Source: Pelagomonas calceolata (lineage: Eukaryota > Sar > Pelagophyceae > Pelagomonadales > Pelagomonadaceae). From it: 64,000 nucleotides of DNA. Made by a program: the position numbers and the translations under genes. A model generated the notes under the pieces. It was not told the DNA's origin, made no database searches, and saw only the letters and a program-made list of their open reading frames with translations. Where the stretch lies: positions 310,001 to 374,000 of the forward strand of contig CAKKNE010000005.1 in assembly GCA_918797485.1 (NCBI GenBank), read 5' to 3'. Below, piece after piece: positions 10,050 to 20,656 of the stretch (its first letter is position 1; each line of letters opens with the position of its first letter).

Positions 10050-12457
10050 TTATTGCTTCGCCCTAAGAGCCTCCAGTTCCGCCTTCGCGGCATAAAATGC
10101 TCGGACGTCCTCGTTGTCGTCCTCTTCTTTGGGCTGCGACGACTGCGTGGGCGACACCGCGGACTGCGCGGGCGAGGCCGGCGGCGTCGCCCACGCGTTC
10201 GTCGGTTGTTTGTTGTGCCCCCTCCTTAAAACGTGGGCGTACCACTCGTCGTACTCCTTCTGCAATTTTTTCCGACCTGACTCCAACATTTTTTGCACAT
10301 GCTCGATCTCAGTTTTTAAGCGTCTCAATGATTCAAAGTTCTGCTTGTAGACCTCCTTCTCCTGGGCGATGGCGTCGATCTTCCGCTGCTCCTCCGGGTC
10401 GGCCTTTTGGAGGTCGTCCTCATTGACCACTCCCTCTATTGCTCTTTCTCTACGAATAGCCTCTATAGATTGCTTCAAATACGCAATGGCCTTCCGCGTG
10501 GCGTTGACCTTCTCGCCACACGCTTTGGCCTCACAGTATTTTTCTTTCAGGACGCGTTTGTTGTCCTCGAGGACGTGGGCTATTCTACATTTCTCGCGGA
10601 AATACAACCAAGCTCGTTTCGGATCGTCTCGCACCTCCGCATCGTCCACATAGATGGAGACACCTGCCACCTCATCGGGCAACCGATGCTTCATCCTCGC
10701 GCGGTCTTCAGCTAACTGCTCCCGCGGGTCCAGCCGTCGGACAGGTTCAGCTTTCTTCTCTGACGAAGGTGGCGAGAACTCCTTCGCCTCGCTCGCGATG
10801 GAGGGCGTCGGCGCGGTCCCGCCGCCGCGCGCCTGGCGGACCATGTTCACCAAAATGGCGATCTCGTTGTCGCGTTCTTTCAGAGTAGCTTTCAACTGCT
10901 CGTCCGTCGAGCCGCCGGTGCCTTGCGAAGCTAAAGCTTGGAGGACCATGTTCTTGAGCAGCGCGAAGCAGTCCCGGATGCGCGTTAACGTCAAGGGCGC
11001 GACGCGCAACGTCTCGTCCGGGTCCCGCGACTTCACGTAGACCTCACACGCACTATGCAACTCAGCTCTTTCCGCATCGGTCAGCTCGTCGCCCTCGCCC
11101 GCTTCGCCCTTCAAGTAGCCGATCTCCGCTCGTAATGTCGAAACTTCGCTCTTCAACGTGCTATCGTGGACGGAAGGATCCGTCTCTTCATTAAGGACAG
11201 CGTCGTTCTTCACCAGGGCCACCCGCTGCGCGAAGCGACACGTAGAGATCGACTCCTCGGTCTGGGGCTTCTCCGCGGAGCACGTCGCGATCATAACTGT
11301 TCTGCAGTTGCCTCCTAATGAATCTCTGAGAACGGAAGTCATCATACTGTTTCTATAAGGAATGTGGTCCCGAGCTTTTTTGTTCTTCTCATTCAAAGCT
11401 ACAATGACCATCTCGAGATAAAACAATGAGGTGTTGATGTACTTGGCCTCGTTGAGCGTGATGCCGTCGCTCTTCGTCTTGTGGACGCGCTCGGACCCCG
11501 CCAGGTCCACGAGATGTAATTTCGATCGGCGGACCTTGTCGGAGCCGCCCGCGCCCCGACATTCCAAAAATACGGTAAATAAACAATGGCTTCGGGACGA
11601 CGCCTGGTTCATCGCGGTTTCACTGATGGCCCGGTTCGTGTCTCCCAAGAATAACAAATTGAGGGCCTCCTCTTCACTGGTGGCGCGGTGCATGGAGAGG
11701 TTCCTGCGTGGACACGGTCTCGAAGACGCCATCGACGCGACAGCGTACTCTCCGACGCGGTCCGAAACAGCTCAAAATCGAAAACGGGACCACCCACCGC
11801 CATCATTCCTGGAGACGAGTCGCGTCGATGGCGTAAGGCTCAATATCCACGCTGCGTCGCGGACCTCAGATGGAAGTTGCCGTGCTCGTCCTCCATCATG
11901 CGCACCCGCGGCAAATCTTGCAATGCTTTCGCTCCGGAAGATTCATTTAACAAATCGAAGCCCTGCTCATTATATATTTCCATATACGACACATGGGCGG
12001 ACCAGCTACAATCCGACCGTTCCCGAAAGGCCTGGAAGATCATACTGAGAGCTCTTGGTATTATACCTCTATCCTCATATCTTTCGGAACCACCAGTAAT
12101 CGTGAAGGTCTTGCCCGAACCGGTCTGGCCATACGCAAACACGGTAGAGTTGTAGCCATCCAATGCGTTCTGGACGACGTGCTTCCCGACGCGGTCGAAC
12201 ACCTGCGCCTGCGAGATGTCCATGGGCAAGACCTGATCAAATTTAAAAGCCCACTGCGTCTTCGTGTTGTTGATGTACTCGCCGTCCTTGGTCACCGCGT
12301 CTGGGGGAATGTCCCACCTCAGACTTTGGCCCTTGCCCTCGTTGTCGCCCACGTCATAAAACTTCGACGGGTGCTTCGTCGGGCGCATCCTTAAAAACAC
12401 GGTGATGCCCTCCGATTTACGTTTCGGAGCGGCGTCATCCTTCGCCTCGGCCGGCAT
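10050..12457 (-). CDS. kinesin-9 family motor protein
   Basis: Spliced length is 748 residues (exons 12457-11865 and 11703-10050). The N-terminal motor domain has the P-loop GQTGSGKT at residues 110-117, switch I NQASSRSHC and switch II LVDLAGSER. Sequence around ALNLLFLGDTNRAISE and the C-terminal coiled coil (VRRLDPREQLAEDRARMKHR onward) fit the kinesin-9 (KIF6/KIF9) group, whose known members act in cilia and flagella. Homology supports a microtubule plus-end motor. The intron 11704-11864 joins GNFHLR to NLSMHR in phase 2, as expected for the conserved motor sequence. Confidence 0.88.
11704..11864 (-). other. intron related to introner elements (second subfamily)
   Basis: A 161-nt GT-AG intron proven by the restored kinesin motor frame. 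Its interior matches the PiT-gene intron at 60228-60345 over about 80 bp (minus strand: ACGCCATCGACGCGACTCGT, then GGTGGGTGGT, TTTTCGA, TTTGAG and TTCGGACCG). The 3' end CGTGTCCACGCAG is a decayed form of the usual terminal repeat. Confidence 0.8.
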
Positions 12458-12819
12458 CTTGCGTATGGGTGTCTGCTGCTACACGCTGCCCAGGGCCGCT
12501 CCGTCCGTGGGCAGTGGTCCCGAGCGCAGAGTCGTTGCGAGGCCTCGTGCGCGAAGGCCTATCGCGTGCCTGGCGGCTGCTGCGTGCGCGACGAGCAGCC
12601 CCAAAGCGGCCAGCCGGTGCGGCAGCTTTTAAGATGGCAGCACATCTGGGGGTCCTTCGCGGGCGACCGCGCAGGCGTCCACGCGTGCGGCGGATGTGTG
12701 GAACGGTCGAATCAACGCCTGCTTTTTTAAATCGTCAAATTCGGGTTCGCGGTGGCCTGGCTGGCCTCCATGTAAAAAGGGAGCTTGTATCGACGCCATC
12801 GGGCTGCCCGAGGCTGTAA
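12458..12819. other. divergent promoter region
   Basis: 362 bp between kinesin-9 (-) and the first MYND gene (+). It contains a GGGCTGCCC box directly before the MYND start and a partial introner core (ATCGACGCCATCG) at 12789-12801. No coding frame is supported. Confidence 0.5.
12801..12809. promoter_or_regulatory. GGGGCWGCCCC-type motif
   Basis: GGGCTGCCC, 11 bp before the start codon at 12820. It is one of many copies of this palindrome-like motif next to start codons in the window. Confidence 0.35.
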
Positions 12820-13997
12820 ATGATCCTCACGCAGTGCGCCGTCTGCGCCACCGAGCTTGGGCTAACCTTGGGCAAGAAATGCGGCCGCTGCAGCACGCGC
12901 TACTGCGGGCCTGAATGCCAGGTGCAGCACTGGAAGGAGGGCGGGCACGACCAGCTCTGCAAATTGATTAAAAAAGCTGGCGGCGCCGAACAGTATAATG
13001 CCAACACAAAGTACACGGAGGCAGTATCGGTCGCGGCGGAGGCGTGCGCGGAGGACACGAAGGGCCAGACGTGCTACATCTGCACGCAGGCCCTCCATTG
13101 GAAGACGAAGGAGGGTCTCGTGCGCATGTGTGCGTGCCGCGGGACGGCGGGTTTCGCGCACGTGTCGTGCCTGGCGGAGCAGGCGAAGATTTTGGTCGCG
13201 GAAGTCGAGGAGAGCAATTTGGATCACGAGGCGAAGACTGAAAGGTGGACGCGGTGGTACACGTGCAGTCTGTGCGAGCAAGACTACCACGGCGTCGTGG
13301 CGTGCGCGCTCGGGTGGGCGTGCTGGAAGACATACTTGGGGCGGCCGGAGGAGGATGTGGTTCGGTACTGGCGTTGAGGCAGCTTGGGAACGGTTTGCAC
13401 GGTGGAGATCACGACAAGGACGCGTTGTCCGTAAGGATGGCCGAGTTGGCTATGCTGCGGCGCCTTGGCGCACCAGAAGCCAATATACTCGCCGCGCAGA
13501 GCAATCTTGCGCTCTCATATCGACAGCTTGGACGATTTGAAGAGGCCCTGCGTATGCAGCAAAAGGTATACTCTGGATCCCTGAGGCTCGAGGGCGAAGA
13601 ATGTCCAAAGACCCTCGTAACAGCCCTGAACTACGCGTCGTCCCTTGTCCATCTAGGAGGCTTCGAAGAAGCCAGGACGCTGCTACGCAAAGAGATGCCC
13701 GTGGCGCGACGCATTCTCGGCGAGAGTAATGAGCTCACGCTCCAGATGAGGTGGAATTACGCGAGGGCGCTCTACCTGAACGCCGGCGCCACGCTCGACG
13801 AACTCCGCGAGGCCGAGACTACGCTCAAGGAGACAGCACGGACCGCGCGGCGCGTTCTCGGTGCCGCAAACCCGGCTGTAGTGGGTATTGAGCACGACTT
13901 GCGAATTGCGCGAGACAGGCTCGCCGCTCGCGAAGGCGGCCGCGACGTGAGCTCCGTTTGCGACATGGTGGCCGCGATGACGCCCGGGGGACCGTAG
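12820..13997 (+). CDS. MYND + RING-CH + TPR protein, copy 1, one frame break
   Basis: Residues 1-48 form a MYND zinc finger (CAVCATELGLTLGKKCGRCSTRYCG...CQVQHWKEGGHDQLC). Residues 84-175 form a RING-CH-like finger (CYICTQALHWKTKEGLVRMCACRG...HVSCL...CSLCEQDYHG), as in MARCH-type E3 ligases. The first frame stops at 13377, but a neighbouring frame continues with tetratricopeptide-like repeats (AQSNLALSYRQLGRFEEALRMQQ..., LVTALNYASSLVHLGGFEEARTLL...) to a stop at 13997. The other copy at 14540-15598 reads across this boundary, so this one carries a single frame shift near 13360. A role in ubiquitin-type regulation is inference. Confidence 0.8.
12946..13193 (+). repeat. 248-bp inverted duplicate, arm 1
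   Basis: By eye it is identical to the reverse complement of 15225-15472, while sequence on both sides within the same paired genes has diverged. It covers the end of the MYND finger and most of the RING-CH domain. Confidence 0.85.
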
Positions 13998-14539
13998 GCG
14001 AATCATTGGGGCGCGCCGCAGTCTAAACGCCACGGTACGCCATCGACGAGGCGCGGGCTCGTACGCCGCGCGAGGAGACATACTAAGATAAAGTTTTATA
14101 TGGACACCGCGGGACGCTTCTCGCGGCGGCGCGGCGGGCCCGGGGGAGGAGGCCGCCGCGACCAAATAGGCATATGTGCACGACGTTCGCGATTGGGGTG
14201 GGGGGGGATAAGATAATGGGTCCGGTCCGTCGTGGTCCCGGGCCGCGGAGGCGGTCGGCTCGAGCTTTCTGGCGCGCGAGCCGCCGACTTGAGGCCTCAG
14301 TCAGGCTACGCGTTGTTTTTTCTTCGGCGACCGCTCGTAGGGCTCGGCCGCGAAGACGTCCGTCAGGAGGCGGAACAGGTGGCGGCGGCGGCGGAGTGGT
14401 CCTGGCACCGCGACGCGGACGAGACCGCCGCGACTACTGAGTATAGTGGATTTCTTAGAATGCGGGCGCGGACCTCAGGGTAGTCAGTGGACGATGCGAG
14501 CTTTCGCCGTGCGTGCGCGAGGTCTCTTGACGCCCGCGG
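13998..14539. other. spacer between the inverted MYND genes
   Basis: About 540 bp holding the 3' regions of both convergent MYND genes. A lone introner core ACGCCATCGACG lies near 14037. No supported coding frame. Confidence 0.5.
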
Positions 14540-15598
14540 CTACGGGATTCGAGGGCCCGTAGACCCGCTGCGCCGTCGAGGATAGCTCCTCAAGAAGAGT
14601 CGTAGCCTCGAGCACATCTTCTCGGAAGCGCCAGTGTCGCAAAGAGAAAAGGGCGTAATTCCAGCGAAGCTTGAAAAGTGTGTCATCTGCTGGACCGAGC
14701 GCGCGTCGTGCCTTGGGAGCTGCTCTCGTAAAAATGACCTCGCCTCAGTGTGACGGTGTGTGTCGAGTAACGACTTGGAAAGGTTTAGCACGCGTCGATA
14801 TAAGTCACCAGGATTTGCTACGTTAAGCCGCTTCGACGTGGCATAACACTCGCGGCGTAATGCTAGGGCCTCCTCGTCACGCCCGAGTTCTTCTAAGCAT
14901 ACCGCAATGTTACATCTCGTGGCCAGCAATTCTTGCTCTGATAAGCCCAAGCGCATTTGAGTGGAAAACTGTGTCTGTTGGATTTGAAGCCGCTCCTCGT
15001 GACGCCCCGCATCCCCAAGTCCATGCGCAAGAACTCCTATCGCACAAGTCCGGATCGTATTCGAGTCCTCTGGCCGGCTCACGTAGGTCTTCCAGCACGC
15101 CCACCCGAGCGCACACAACACGACGCCGTGGTACTCTTGCTCGCACAGGCCGCACGCGGTCCACCGGGCCCACCTCGAATCCCTGATTTCGTAGTCCAGA
15201 TTCCTCTCCTCTGCATCATCCACTAAAATCTTCGCCTGCTCCGCCAGGCACGACACGTGCGCGAAACCCGCCGTCCCGCGGCACGCACACATGCGCACGA
15301 GACCCTCCTTCGTCTTCCAATGGAGGGCCTGCGTGCAGATGTAGCACGTCTGGCCCTTCGTGTCCTCCGCGCACGCCTCCGCCGCGACCGATACTGCCTC
15401 CGTGTACTTTGTGTTGGCATTATACTGTTCGGCGCCGCCAGCTTTTTTAATCAATTTGCAGAGCTGGTCGTGGCCGCCCTCTTTCCAGTGCTGCTCCTGG
15501 CACGCAGGCCCGCAGTAGCGTGTGCTACAGCGGCCGCATTTCTTCCCCAAGGCTAGGCCCAGCGGGGCGGCGCAGGCGGCGCAGTGTGTGAGGATCAT
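14540..15598 (-). CDS. MYND + RING-CH + TPR protein, copy 2
   Basis: 352 residues in one frame. The MYND finger is at residues 8-48 (CAACAAPLG...CGRCSTRYCGPACQEQHWKEGGHDQLC) and the RING-CH-like domain at about 84-175. TPR-like helices follow (LATRCNIAVCLEELGRDEEALALRRECY, LYRRVLNLSKSLLDTHRHTEARSFLREQL). The C-terminal 50 residues are less typical. It faces copy 1 tail to tail, 540 bp apart. The family is one I recall as strongly expanded in Aureococcus; a role as a ubiquitin ligase or adaptor is inference from the RING-CH fold. Confidence 0.85.
   Translation of the reverse strand: MILTHCAACAAPLGLALGKKCGRCSTRYCGPACQEQHWKEGGHDQLCKLIKKAGGAEQYNANTKYTEAVSVAAEACAEDTKGQTCYICTQALHWKTKEGLVRMCACRGTAGFAHVSCLAEQAKILVDDAEERNLDYEIRDSRWARWTACGLCEQEYHGVVLCALGWACWKTYVSRPEDSNTIRTCAIGVLAHGLGDAGRHEERLQIQQTQFSTQMRLGLSEQELLATRCNIAVCLEELGRDEEALALRRECYATSKRLNVANPGDLYRRVLNLSKSLLDTHRHTEARSFLREQLPRHDARSVQQMTHFSSFAGITPFSLCDTGASEKMCSRLRLFLRSYPRRRSGSTGPRIP
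15225..15472 (-). repeat. 248-bp inverted duplicate, arm 2
   Basis: Partner of 12946-13193 in opposite orientation; no difference seen by eye. Confidence 0.85.
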
Positions 15599-15774
15599 TT
15601 ATACCGGCTTTGGAGACTTCTTGAGCTTGCGTGGAGACGGTATGAGGCTACGGGCGTAGACGCCGATCGCGAGGCACCTTGACTTGCTAGTGTGTCTGAC
15701 GCTAGCGAACGGCGGAGTGGTCCTGACGAGGACCCGTTCGCGACTGAGTAAAATCCACACCACAACAATCATAC

Positions 15775-17827
15775 TTAAAACAACGAGGACCCTATCGCGC
15801 GCGCCATAGAACTCCGTCTCCGGATCTTCGGAGGCCGCTGCTCCCAAGTCCTAACGAGATCCTCCGGCGGATTCGCGGGCAGCTGGACGTCGGCGGCGCC
15901 ATCCGCAAGGAGGCTATCGAGGTACCGAATCATGCGCAACGCGCGGCTATCGCATCGCAGGTGCCGCGGCAGAACCCGAGACACGAGCGAGAGGCCCTCC
16001 ATTGTCGTCGCGCGCGAGAGCGCCACGTACACCTGGCCGTCGTCGAAGGTCTTCGCAGGGTCGAACCTTACCTGTTTCAATCCCATGCCCTGAGATTTGT
16101 GGACGGACAGCGCCCAGGCGAGCCGTAGGGGCATCTGCCTCCGCCTCGCGACGCCGATACCCGCAACCTCCCGCTCGAACAACGTCGCCGTGACAATGAC
16201 CTCTGATTGCCCCTCGAAGCGACAGACCGGCACGCGAGCGCCCTCAACCAGCCGATCCACGAGCCACGCCGCCGCGCAGCGGTCTCGACGCTTCACGTGG
16301 CTCTTCGCCGCCCAAGTCATCGCGCGTGAACGGGGCCACGTCCACATTCTGACTCATTGACGCCCCGGGCCGCCGCCGCCACGAAAAAGCGTCCTGTGCG
16401 GCTTTCGCGTTGCCGCCGCGGAGGGCCGTAGCTACCGTCCTCCAGACCTCGCAATCTTCCGCGAGAGTCTCCGCGTCGGATATGGCGCGCGCAAACAGCT
16501 CGTCCGGCGTCGCCCAGCGGACGACCTCGCCTTGGGCGCCGTTGAAGAGCGATGCTTTGGGGTCGACGTTGGCGAGCATTAGCACGCGGCACCCGACCTT
16601 GAGCTGTACCTCATCAATCGCCAGGAAGTCTTTGAAACAGTCGGATACGATATCGACGGCGTTCGCTCGCGAAATTTTGTCAGCCTCTTGAAACAGGCAA
16701 ACGGCGTCGGTCGCGGCCCAGGTCTCGGCAGTGCCCTCCAGCGCTCTGAACTTCCTGTCGTTCAGCGCATCGGCCTCGCGGTTGCGTGGAAATAACGTCA
16801 GGCCCGGACCCGCCGGTCGTAGGCAGTTCTCGTTGAGCTCCTCGCGATCAGAAGCGTCGCCGACGCGGATTCTGTCGAGAATTCCGCTGAAGACGCGGTC
16901 CGCCTGGCGGTAGCACTCCGTCAGCTTCACGTAGTGGAATCTCGCGTCCCAGAAACATCGCGCCTCGAAGCAGCGACCGCGGGCGCAGAAGAGGGGGCCC
17001 AGCTGATTTGTCACGTCCGCGGGATTATCGGCGTCGAACTCGACGCCCTGATCCGGCTCGTAACTATTCTCGATCGGCGGCAGCTGGAGGAGGTCGCCGC
17101 ACGCGATCAGCTGGATCCCGCCAAAGGGCCTACTGTCGCCCCGCATCTTGCGCACCTCCGCAGCGAGCCGATCCAAGAACTCGCCCGACAGCATCGACAG
17201 CTCGTCGATGATCAGATGTTCGAGCTCTCTCCAGAGCAGGGGAGCCTTCTCGTCGGGCGACAAACCGGGAACGTCCACGCGCTTCTCCCAGATGCGCCCG
17301 AAATCCCGCAGCTGCCCGGGCACGCCGACGCCCGCCGCGCGATGAATCGTCGTGCCGTCGACGTTCGCCGCAGCGATGCCCGTCGGCGCGACGACGGCGA
17401 CGCGCCGATTAAACTTGTCTCCGTATTGTTTTCGGAACGCTTCGATGATGAGGCGGGTGGTGAATGACTTGCCGGTCCCCGCGGACCCGGTATAGAACAC
17501 GTTCTTTTTGTCTTCTAGGACCAAGCGGAGCACGCTTCGTTGCGCCGTGTTTGCAAACAGCAGGTTGCCGGTCTCAAAAGCGGATCCAGACGACGAATGT
17601 CGTGCCCTCTTCTGTGGCCGCGGCTGCGGAGGCGGTGGCGCCGATCGCGAGACCGGCGGCGGCACGGGCGGTGCAGGTGGCGGCGGCGGCGGCGCTACTG
17701 GTGGTGCACTTGCAGGCGCGGCGGGTGCCTCGTCGTCGGAGTTATCGATGTCTTCTCCTTCCTGCTGCTGAGGCACAGCATCAAGTTGGTCCTGGGAGTT
17801 CTCAATGGGATCATCAGTCAGTTCCAT
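15775..17827 (-). CDS. Pif1-like DNA helicase, one frame break
   Basis: Superfamily 1B helicase. The start MELTDDPIENSQ at 17827 is preferred, because the longer frame begins in intergenic-type sequence. A proline-rich N-terminal region precedes the Walker A YTGSAGTGKSF, then VVAPTGIAA and DELSMLSG (DExx motif), GDLLQLPP and LTECYRQ. The C-terminal motifs lie in an adjacent frame: RLAWALSVHKSQGM and YVALSRATTMEGLSLV. The two frames overlap around 16244-16347, so one frame break lies there. Host Pif1 proteins act in telomere, mitochondrial and replication-fork maintenance. Related helicases also occur in Helitrons and large viruses, but no other element gene is nearby. Confidence 0.8.
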
Positions 17828-18004
17828 CGTGGGATCACGCGATGCTGCGCCGGGACGCTCAACAGGCCAAGTGGGCAGCCTCAGCCACGCCGGCGCGCGA
17901 GAGGCGGCACTGAGATTGGTCTTTGACGGGTTTTCGCGGACAAAATGGCCCAGCGCGCGCCACGCCATCGACGCGAAACAAAGAAAGTCAAACTCACAAA
18001 ATAG
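17828..18004. other. intergenic with isolated introner core
   Basis: Upstream of the Pif1-like gene. It contains CACGCCATCGACGCG at about 17961-17975 without flanking terminal repeats. Confidence 0.4.
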
Positions 18005-19126
18005 TTACCGCAGCCCCCCGCCAATAAAACAGTTCCGGAACGTCGTCCGCCACGCCGCCGGCGACAGGAGCCCGCCGAAGACCGAAAAGACGACCGCCGC
18101 CAAACCACCAGCTTTGGCCAAAGCGCCGGGACCCGCTCTTTCGGGAACTGGCGAGGTCGGGTCGTTGTGGCCCTCGGGACCCGGGGCGACGTGCAAGCCC
18201 ACTAGCGCGGCGAACGGCACGGCCGCCGCGACGGCGCCGCCCGTCAGAATAATGCGCGAGAACTCCCGCTGCAAGAGGATCCGGTGGTCCCGCCTCGTTA
18301 AAACCGCAGCGACCAGGCCCGCCGGCACCGCGGCCGACACCGCCAGCGCCGAAGGAGACAAGTTCGCCCGCAACGAGCGGTAGGCCCGCGTCGACAGGAT
18401 GTGCACGAGCGTCGACCAGGGGTTGATCTTGGCCGCGGCCTCGACGAACGCGGCGGCGTCGGGCGTGAGGTCACTCGTTTCAGAAACGGGCCGCGCGACC
18501 GGGACCTCGTCGTCATCATCCGATTCCTCCCAGACTAAAGCGTCGTGCAAGGGCCGGATCGCTCGCAGCAGCCCGGGTCGCGTCGCCCACCTTCGTATGG
18601 TAGGTCCGAGCTTGTGCAGGATTTCCTCGCGCTCGTGAGAGTCCAAGCGCAGCATCTGGATGGCGTGAATAAACACGCCGATCCAGTGCTGGAAGTCGAC
18701 GAGCATGGCTACTTCTGAAGCAGCATCTAAGACAGAAGTGGTCAGGAGCCACCGTTTCAACGGTGTGGGCAACAACGCGATGGGGCCGCCTTCATTGGCC
18801 ACATGTACTGAGAAGGCCTTCAGAGCTAGTGTAAAGCCTACCAGGATGTAGCAGATCGGCCGGCACCATGGCGTCGCGGCGAAGACCCGTAGCAACTCGA
18901 AGACGCCCGCGCCGCCGATCAAGCACGCGGTGATGGTCAGGGGCCACAGGGCCTGCTTGTGCTTATGGGCGTAGCGCTGGAGGGGCTTGTCTTGGCGCAT
19001 CGTCCCGTTACGCTGCCGCGGCGTCCCGTTACGCTGCGACGGCGTCGACGAGGACGGTGCTGCTTGGTGTCTGCTAGCACGTCGGCGGCGTCTCGCGGGC
19101 GTCGTATGGTTGGCTGAGCCGTTCAT
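18005..19126 (-). CDS. multi-helix membrane protein (PEX11-like arrangement)
   Basis: Up to 373 residues; an internal start at MRQDKPLQRYAHKHK would drop 42 low-complexity residues that contain a repeated SQRNGTPRQRNGT. Hydrophobic segments lie near residues 60-80, 92-108, 140-165, 265-285 and 295-320, and a last one near 340-360. The acidic linker EESDDDDEVP splits the protein. The first half (LQRYAHKHKQALWPL ... FELLRVFAATPWCRPICYILVGF) recalls peroxisomal membrane proteins of the PEX11 type, but I am not certain. No catalytic motif was seen. Confidence 0.6.
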   Translation of the reverse strand: MNGSANHTTPARRRRRASRHQAAPSSSTPSQRNGTPRQRNGTMRQDKPLQRYAHKHKQALWPLTITACLIGGAGVFELLRVFAATPWCRPICYILVGFTLALKAFSVHVANEGGPIALLPTPLKRWLLTTSVLDAASEVAMLVDFQHWIGVFIHAIQMLRLDSHEREEILHKLGPTIRRWATRPGLLRAIRPLHDALVWEESDDDDEVPVARPVSETSDLTPDAAAFVEAAAKINPWSTLVHILSTRAYRSLRANLSPSALAVSAAVPAGLVAAVLTRRDHRILLQREFSRIILTGGAVAAAVPFAALVGLHVAPGPEGHNDPTSPVPERAGPGALAKAGGLAAVVFSVFGGLLSPAAWRTTFRNCFIGGGLR

Positions 19127-19406
19127 AAAGAGCTTTTAGCCAGAAACCCAGCCGTGCGGTTTCCGCAGCCCTGTTTAGCGCGAAACAACGCTAAAAAAGC
19201 CAGCCAAAAAACAGGCGCATCTAGCGTCGGTAAGGCACTAGCATCCGTCGCCGAGACGTAACAATAATCCTCGAGACGGCTCTGCTTGGAGGGAACTGTG
19301 CAGTGAAAGGAAATCGCGACGGCGCGGGTCCTAGCACTATAACAGGAAATCCGCGTAGGCGGACGACGCTTTAGAAAAAAGAAAAATACACCACAAAAAC
19401 AATTAG
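19127..19406. other. intergenic
   Basis: 280 bp between two minus-strand genes. It carries the CTAG-type motif at 19221-19241 and an A-rich segment at 19370-19400. Confidence 0.5.
19221..19241 (+). promoter_or_regulatory. CTAGCGG...CACTAG motif, copy G
   Basis: CTAGCG, TCG, GTAAGG, CACTAG (21 bp), about 95 bp upstream of the start of the minus-strand gene ending at 18005. Confidence 0.5.
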
Positions 19407-19958
19407 TCAGTCGTCGACGAGCAGCACCTCAACCACAGCACCACAAACGCTCGCGTCGAGCACCCTCCTTTTTTCATCCGCCTTGAGCATCGCGTCGACC
19501 GCTAAATAAACGGCCCTTTTGGCGTCCGGCAGTCGCTCCAGCTCCCGGTCGCACGCGTCGTCGCGCAGACGAGTGCGCACCCCATAAATTTGATTCGTGT
19601 GCGGCTGGTCGTCAATATCAATCACAACATCAAAACGCGCGGTCAACGACTCGGGCGGCGGACCTTCCACAAGTTTCCTCCGCGTAGACGTCCCGGGCGG
19701 CCGCGACGACGCCGCGACGCGCACGACGGTTAGGGTCGCGTCCAGCGGCACGCCGTGCTGGAGCAATGAGAGCGTCTCGCCGACCAGGTCGTCTTTTTTT
19801 TCGTCTGGCCCCTTGCGCACGCGCCACTCGTCCGCGTCAAAGATCTTGAAGGACCCGCAGGCGTTCGCTAGAGCATCTCTAAACTCGTGCAGCGTCCAAG
19901 TTAAATCTACTTCCTCTAACTCGTAGGTGGAGCCCTCTAGAGTTGCGGATAGGGGCAT
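19407..19958 (-). CDS. hypothetical protein, ubiquitin-like N-terminus possible
   Basis: 183 residues. Residues 5-82 (TLEGSTYELEEVDLTWTLHEF...GETLSLLQHGVPLDATLTVVRV) look like a beta-grasp domain of the ubiquitin-like or PB1 kind, with a charged insert WRVRKGPDEKKDD. The second half (FDVVIDIDDQPHTNQIYGVR ... AVYLAVDAMLKADEKRR) predicts an alpha/beta region. No family can be named. Confidence 0.55.
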   Translation of the reverse strand: MPLSATLEGSTYELEEVDLTWTLHEFRDALANACGSFKIFDADEWRVRKGPDEKKDDLVGETLSLLQHGVPLDATLTVVRVAASSRPPGTSTRRKLVEGPPPESLTARFDVVIDIDDQPHTNQIYGVRTRLRDDACDRELERLPDAKRAVYLAVDAMLKADEKRRVLDASVCGAVVEVLLVDD

Positions 19959-20095
19959 GGTGCTGCTTAGCGGTGCCGCGCTCGCTTGTGCAGCGGCAGA
20001 CGTGTCGGTAGGTGATCACTGCGTCTCGCGTTAAAACGCTGCGCTGCGTGCACGGCCAATCAAGCTCCAATACAGTCTCGAGCTCGAGCGCGCAC

Positions 20096-20117
20096 CTAGC
20101 GTGCCGTAACACACTAG
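20096..20117 (+). promoter_or_regulatory. CTAG-type motif, copy H (variant)
   Basis: CTAGCG, TGCCG, TAACA, CACTAG; 22 bp, 56 bp upstream of the start at 20173 and between divergent genes. Confidence 0.4.
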
Positions 20118-20163
20118 CAAACAGCCGGCATCCGGCGCAACGCCAGCCTGCAAAAGCACCGTA

Positions 20164-20172
20164 GGGCAGCCC
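20164..20172. promoter_or_regulatory. GGGGCWGCCCC-type motif
   Basis: GGGCAGCCC directly abuts the start codon at 20173, so it would lie in the 5' leader of the mRNA. Confidence 0.35.
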
Positions 20173-20641
20173 ATGGCCGAGGACCCCATCCACGACGTCC
20201 CCGTCGGCCTCCAGCCCGTCCTCCAGGACCTGAGCGAGACGCCGCGCGTCGACCCCTTAAAGCGCCTCATCGAACGCTACCCGCCCAAGCCGCCGCCGCC
20301 GCGAACGAAGGGCAAGGTCGACGCGAAGAAGTTGATATCGCAGCTCCCGGCCGAGACGCTGCTGTGGCTCCAGGGCCCGCATCGGGAGGTGAATTTTAGG
20401 GTGCGCCCGACGAACGAATCGACCGAGGCCCGCGAAGCTAGAATAGCCTGCACGCGGGCCTGGACCCGGTCGCTGGGGCCAATCCCGACGACAAGCCCAT
20501 CTATACCAAACATAGACTGATTCCTACGGAATTTGTGAACCCCTATGCTCCCAAGAAAGCCGAAGCACCGGGCGGCTGCCGAGCCCGCCGCCGAGCCTGA
20601 CGCCGGCGAAGCGGCCGAAGCGGAGGGCGCCGGCGAGGAGT
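20173..20641 (+). CDS. small hypothetical protein with acidic tail, frame breaks
   Basis: The start MAEDPIHDVPVG follows a GGGCAGCCC box. The first frame runs to 20520. A second frame then gives a plausible continuation (DPVAGANPDDKPIYTKHRLIPTEFVNPYAPKK) and a third gives an acidic Ala/Glu tail (AAEPDAGEAAEAEGAGEE) with a TGA at 20639-20641. So two small shifts or unrecognised introns are implied. The sequence DDKPIYTKHRLIPTEFVNPY has the look of a conserved block, but I cannot name it. It lies only 15 bp before the next ATG. Confidence 0.45.
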
Positions 20642-20656
20642 GAGCGGCCTCGCAAG

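Noticed and set aside
15775-17827. Pif1-like helicase as part of a Helitron or virus-derived element
   Set aside because: No replication-initiator, capsid, polymerase or integrase gene and no terminal repeats were seen around it; a host gene is simpler.
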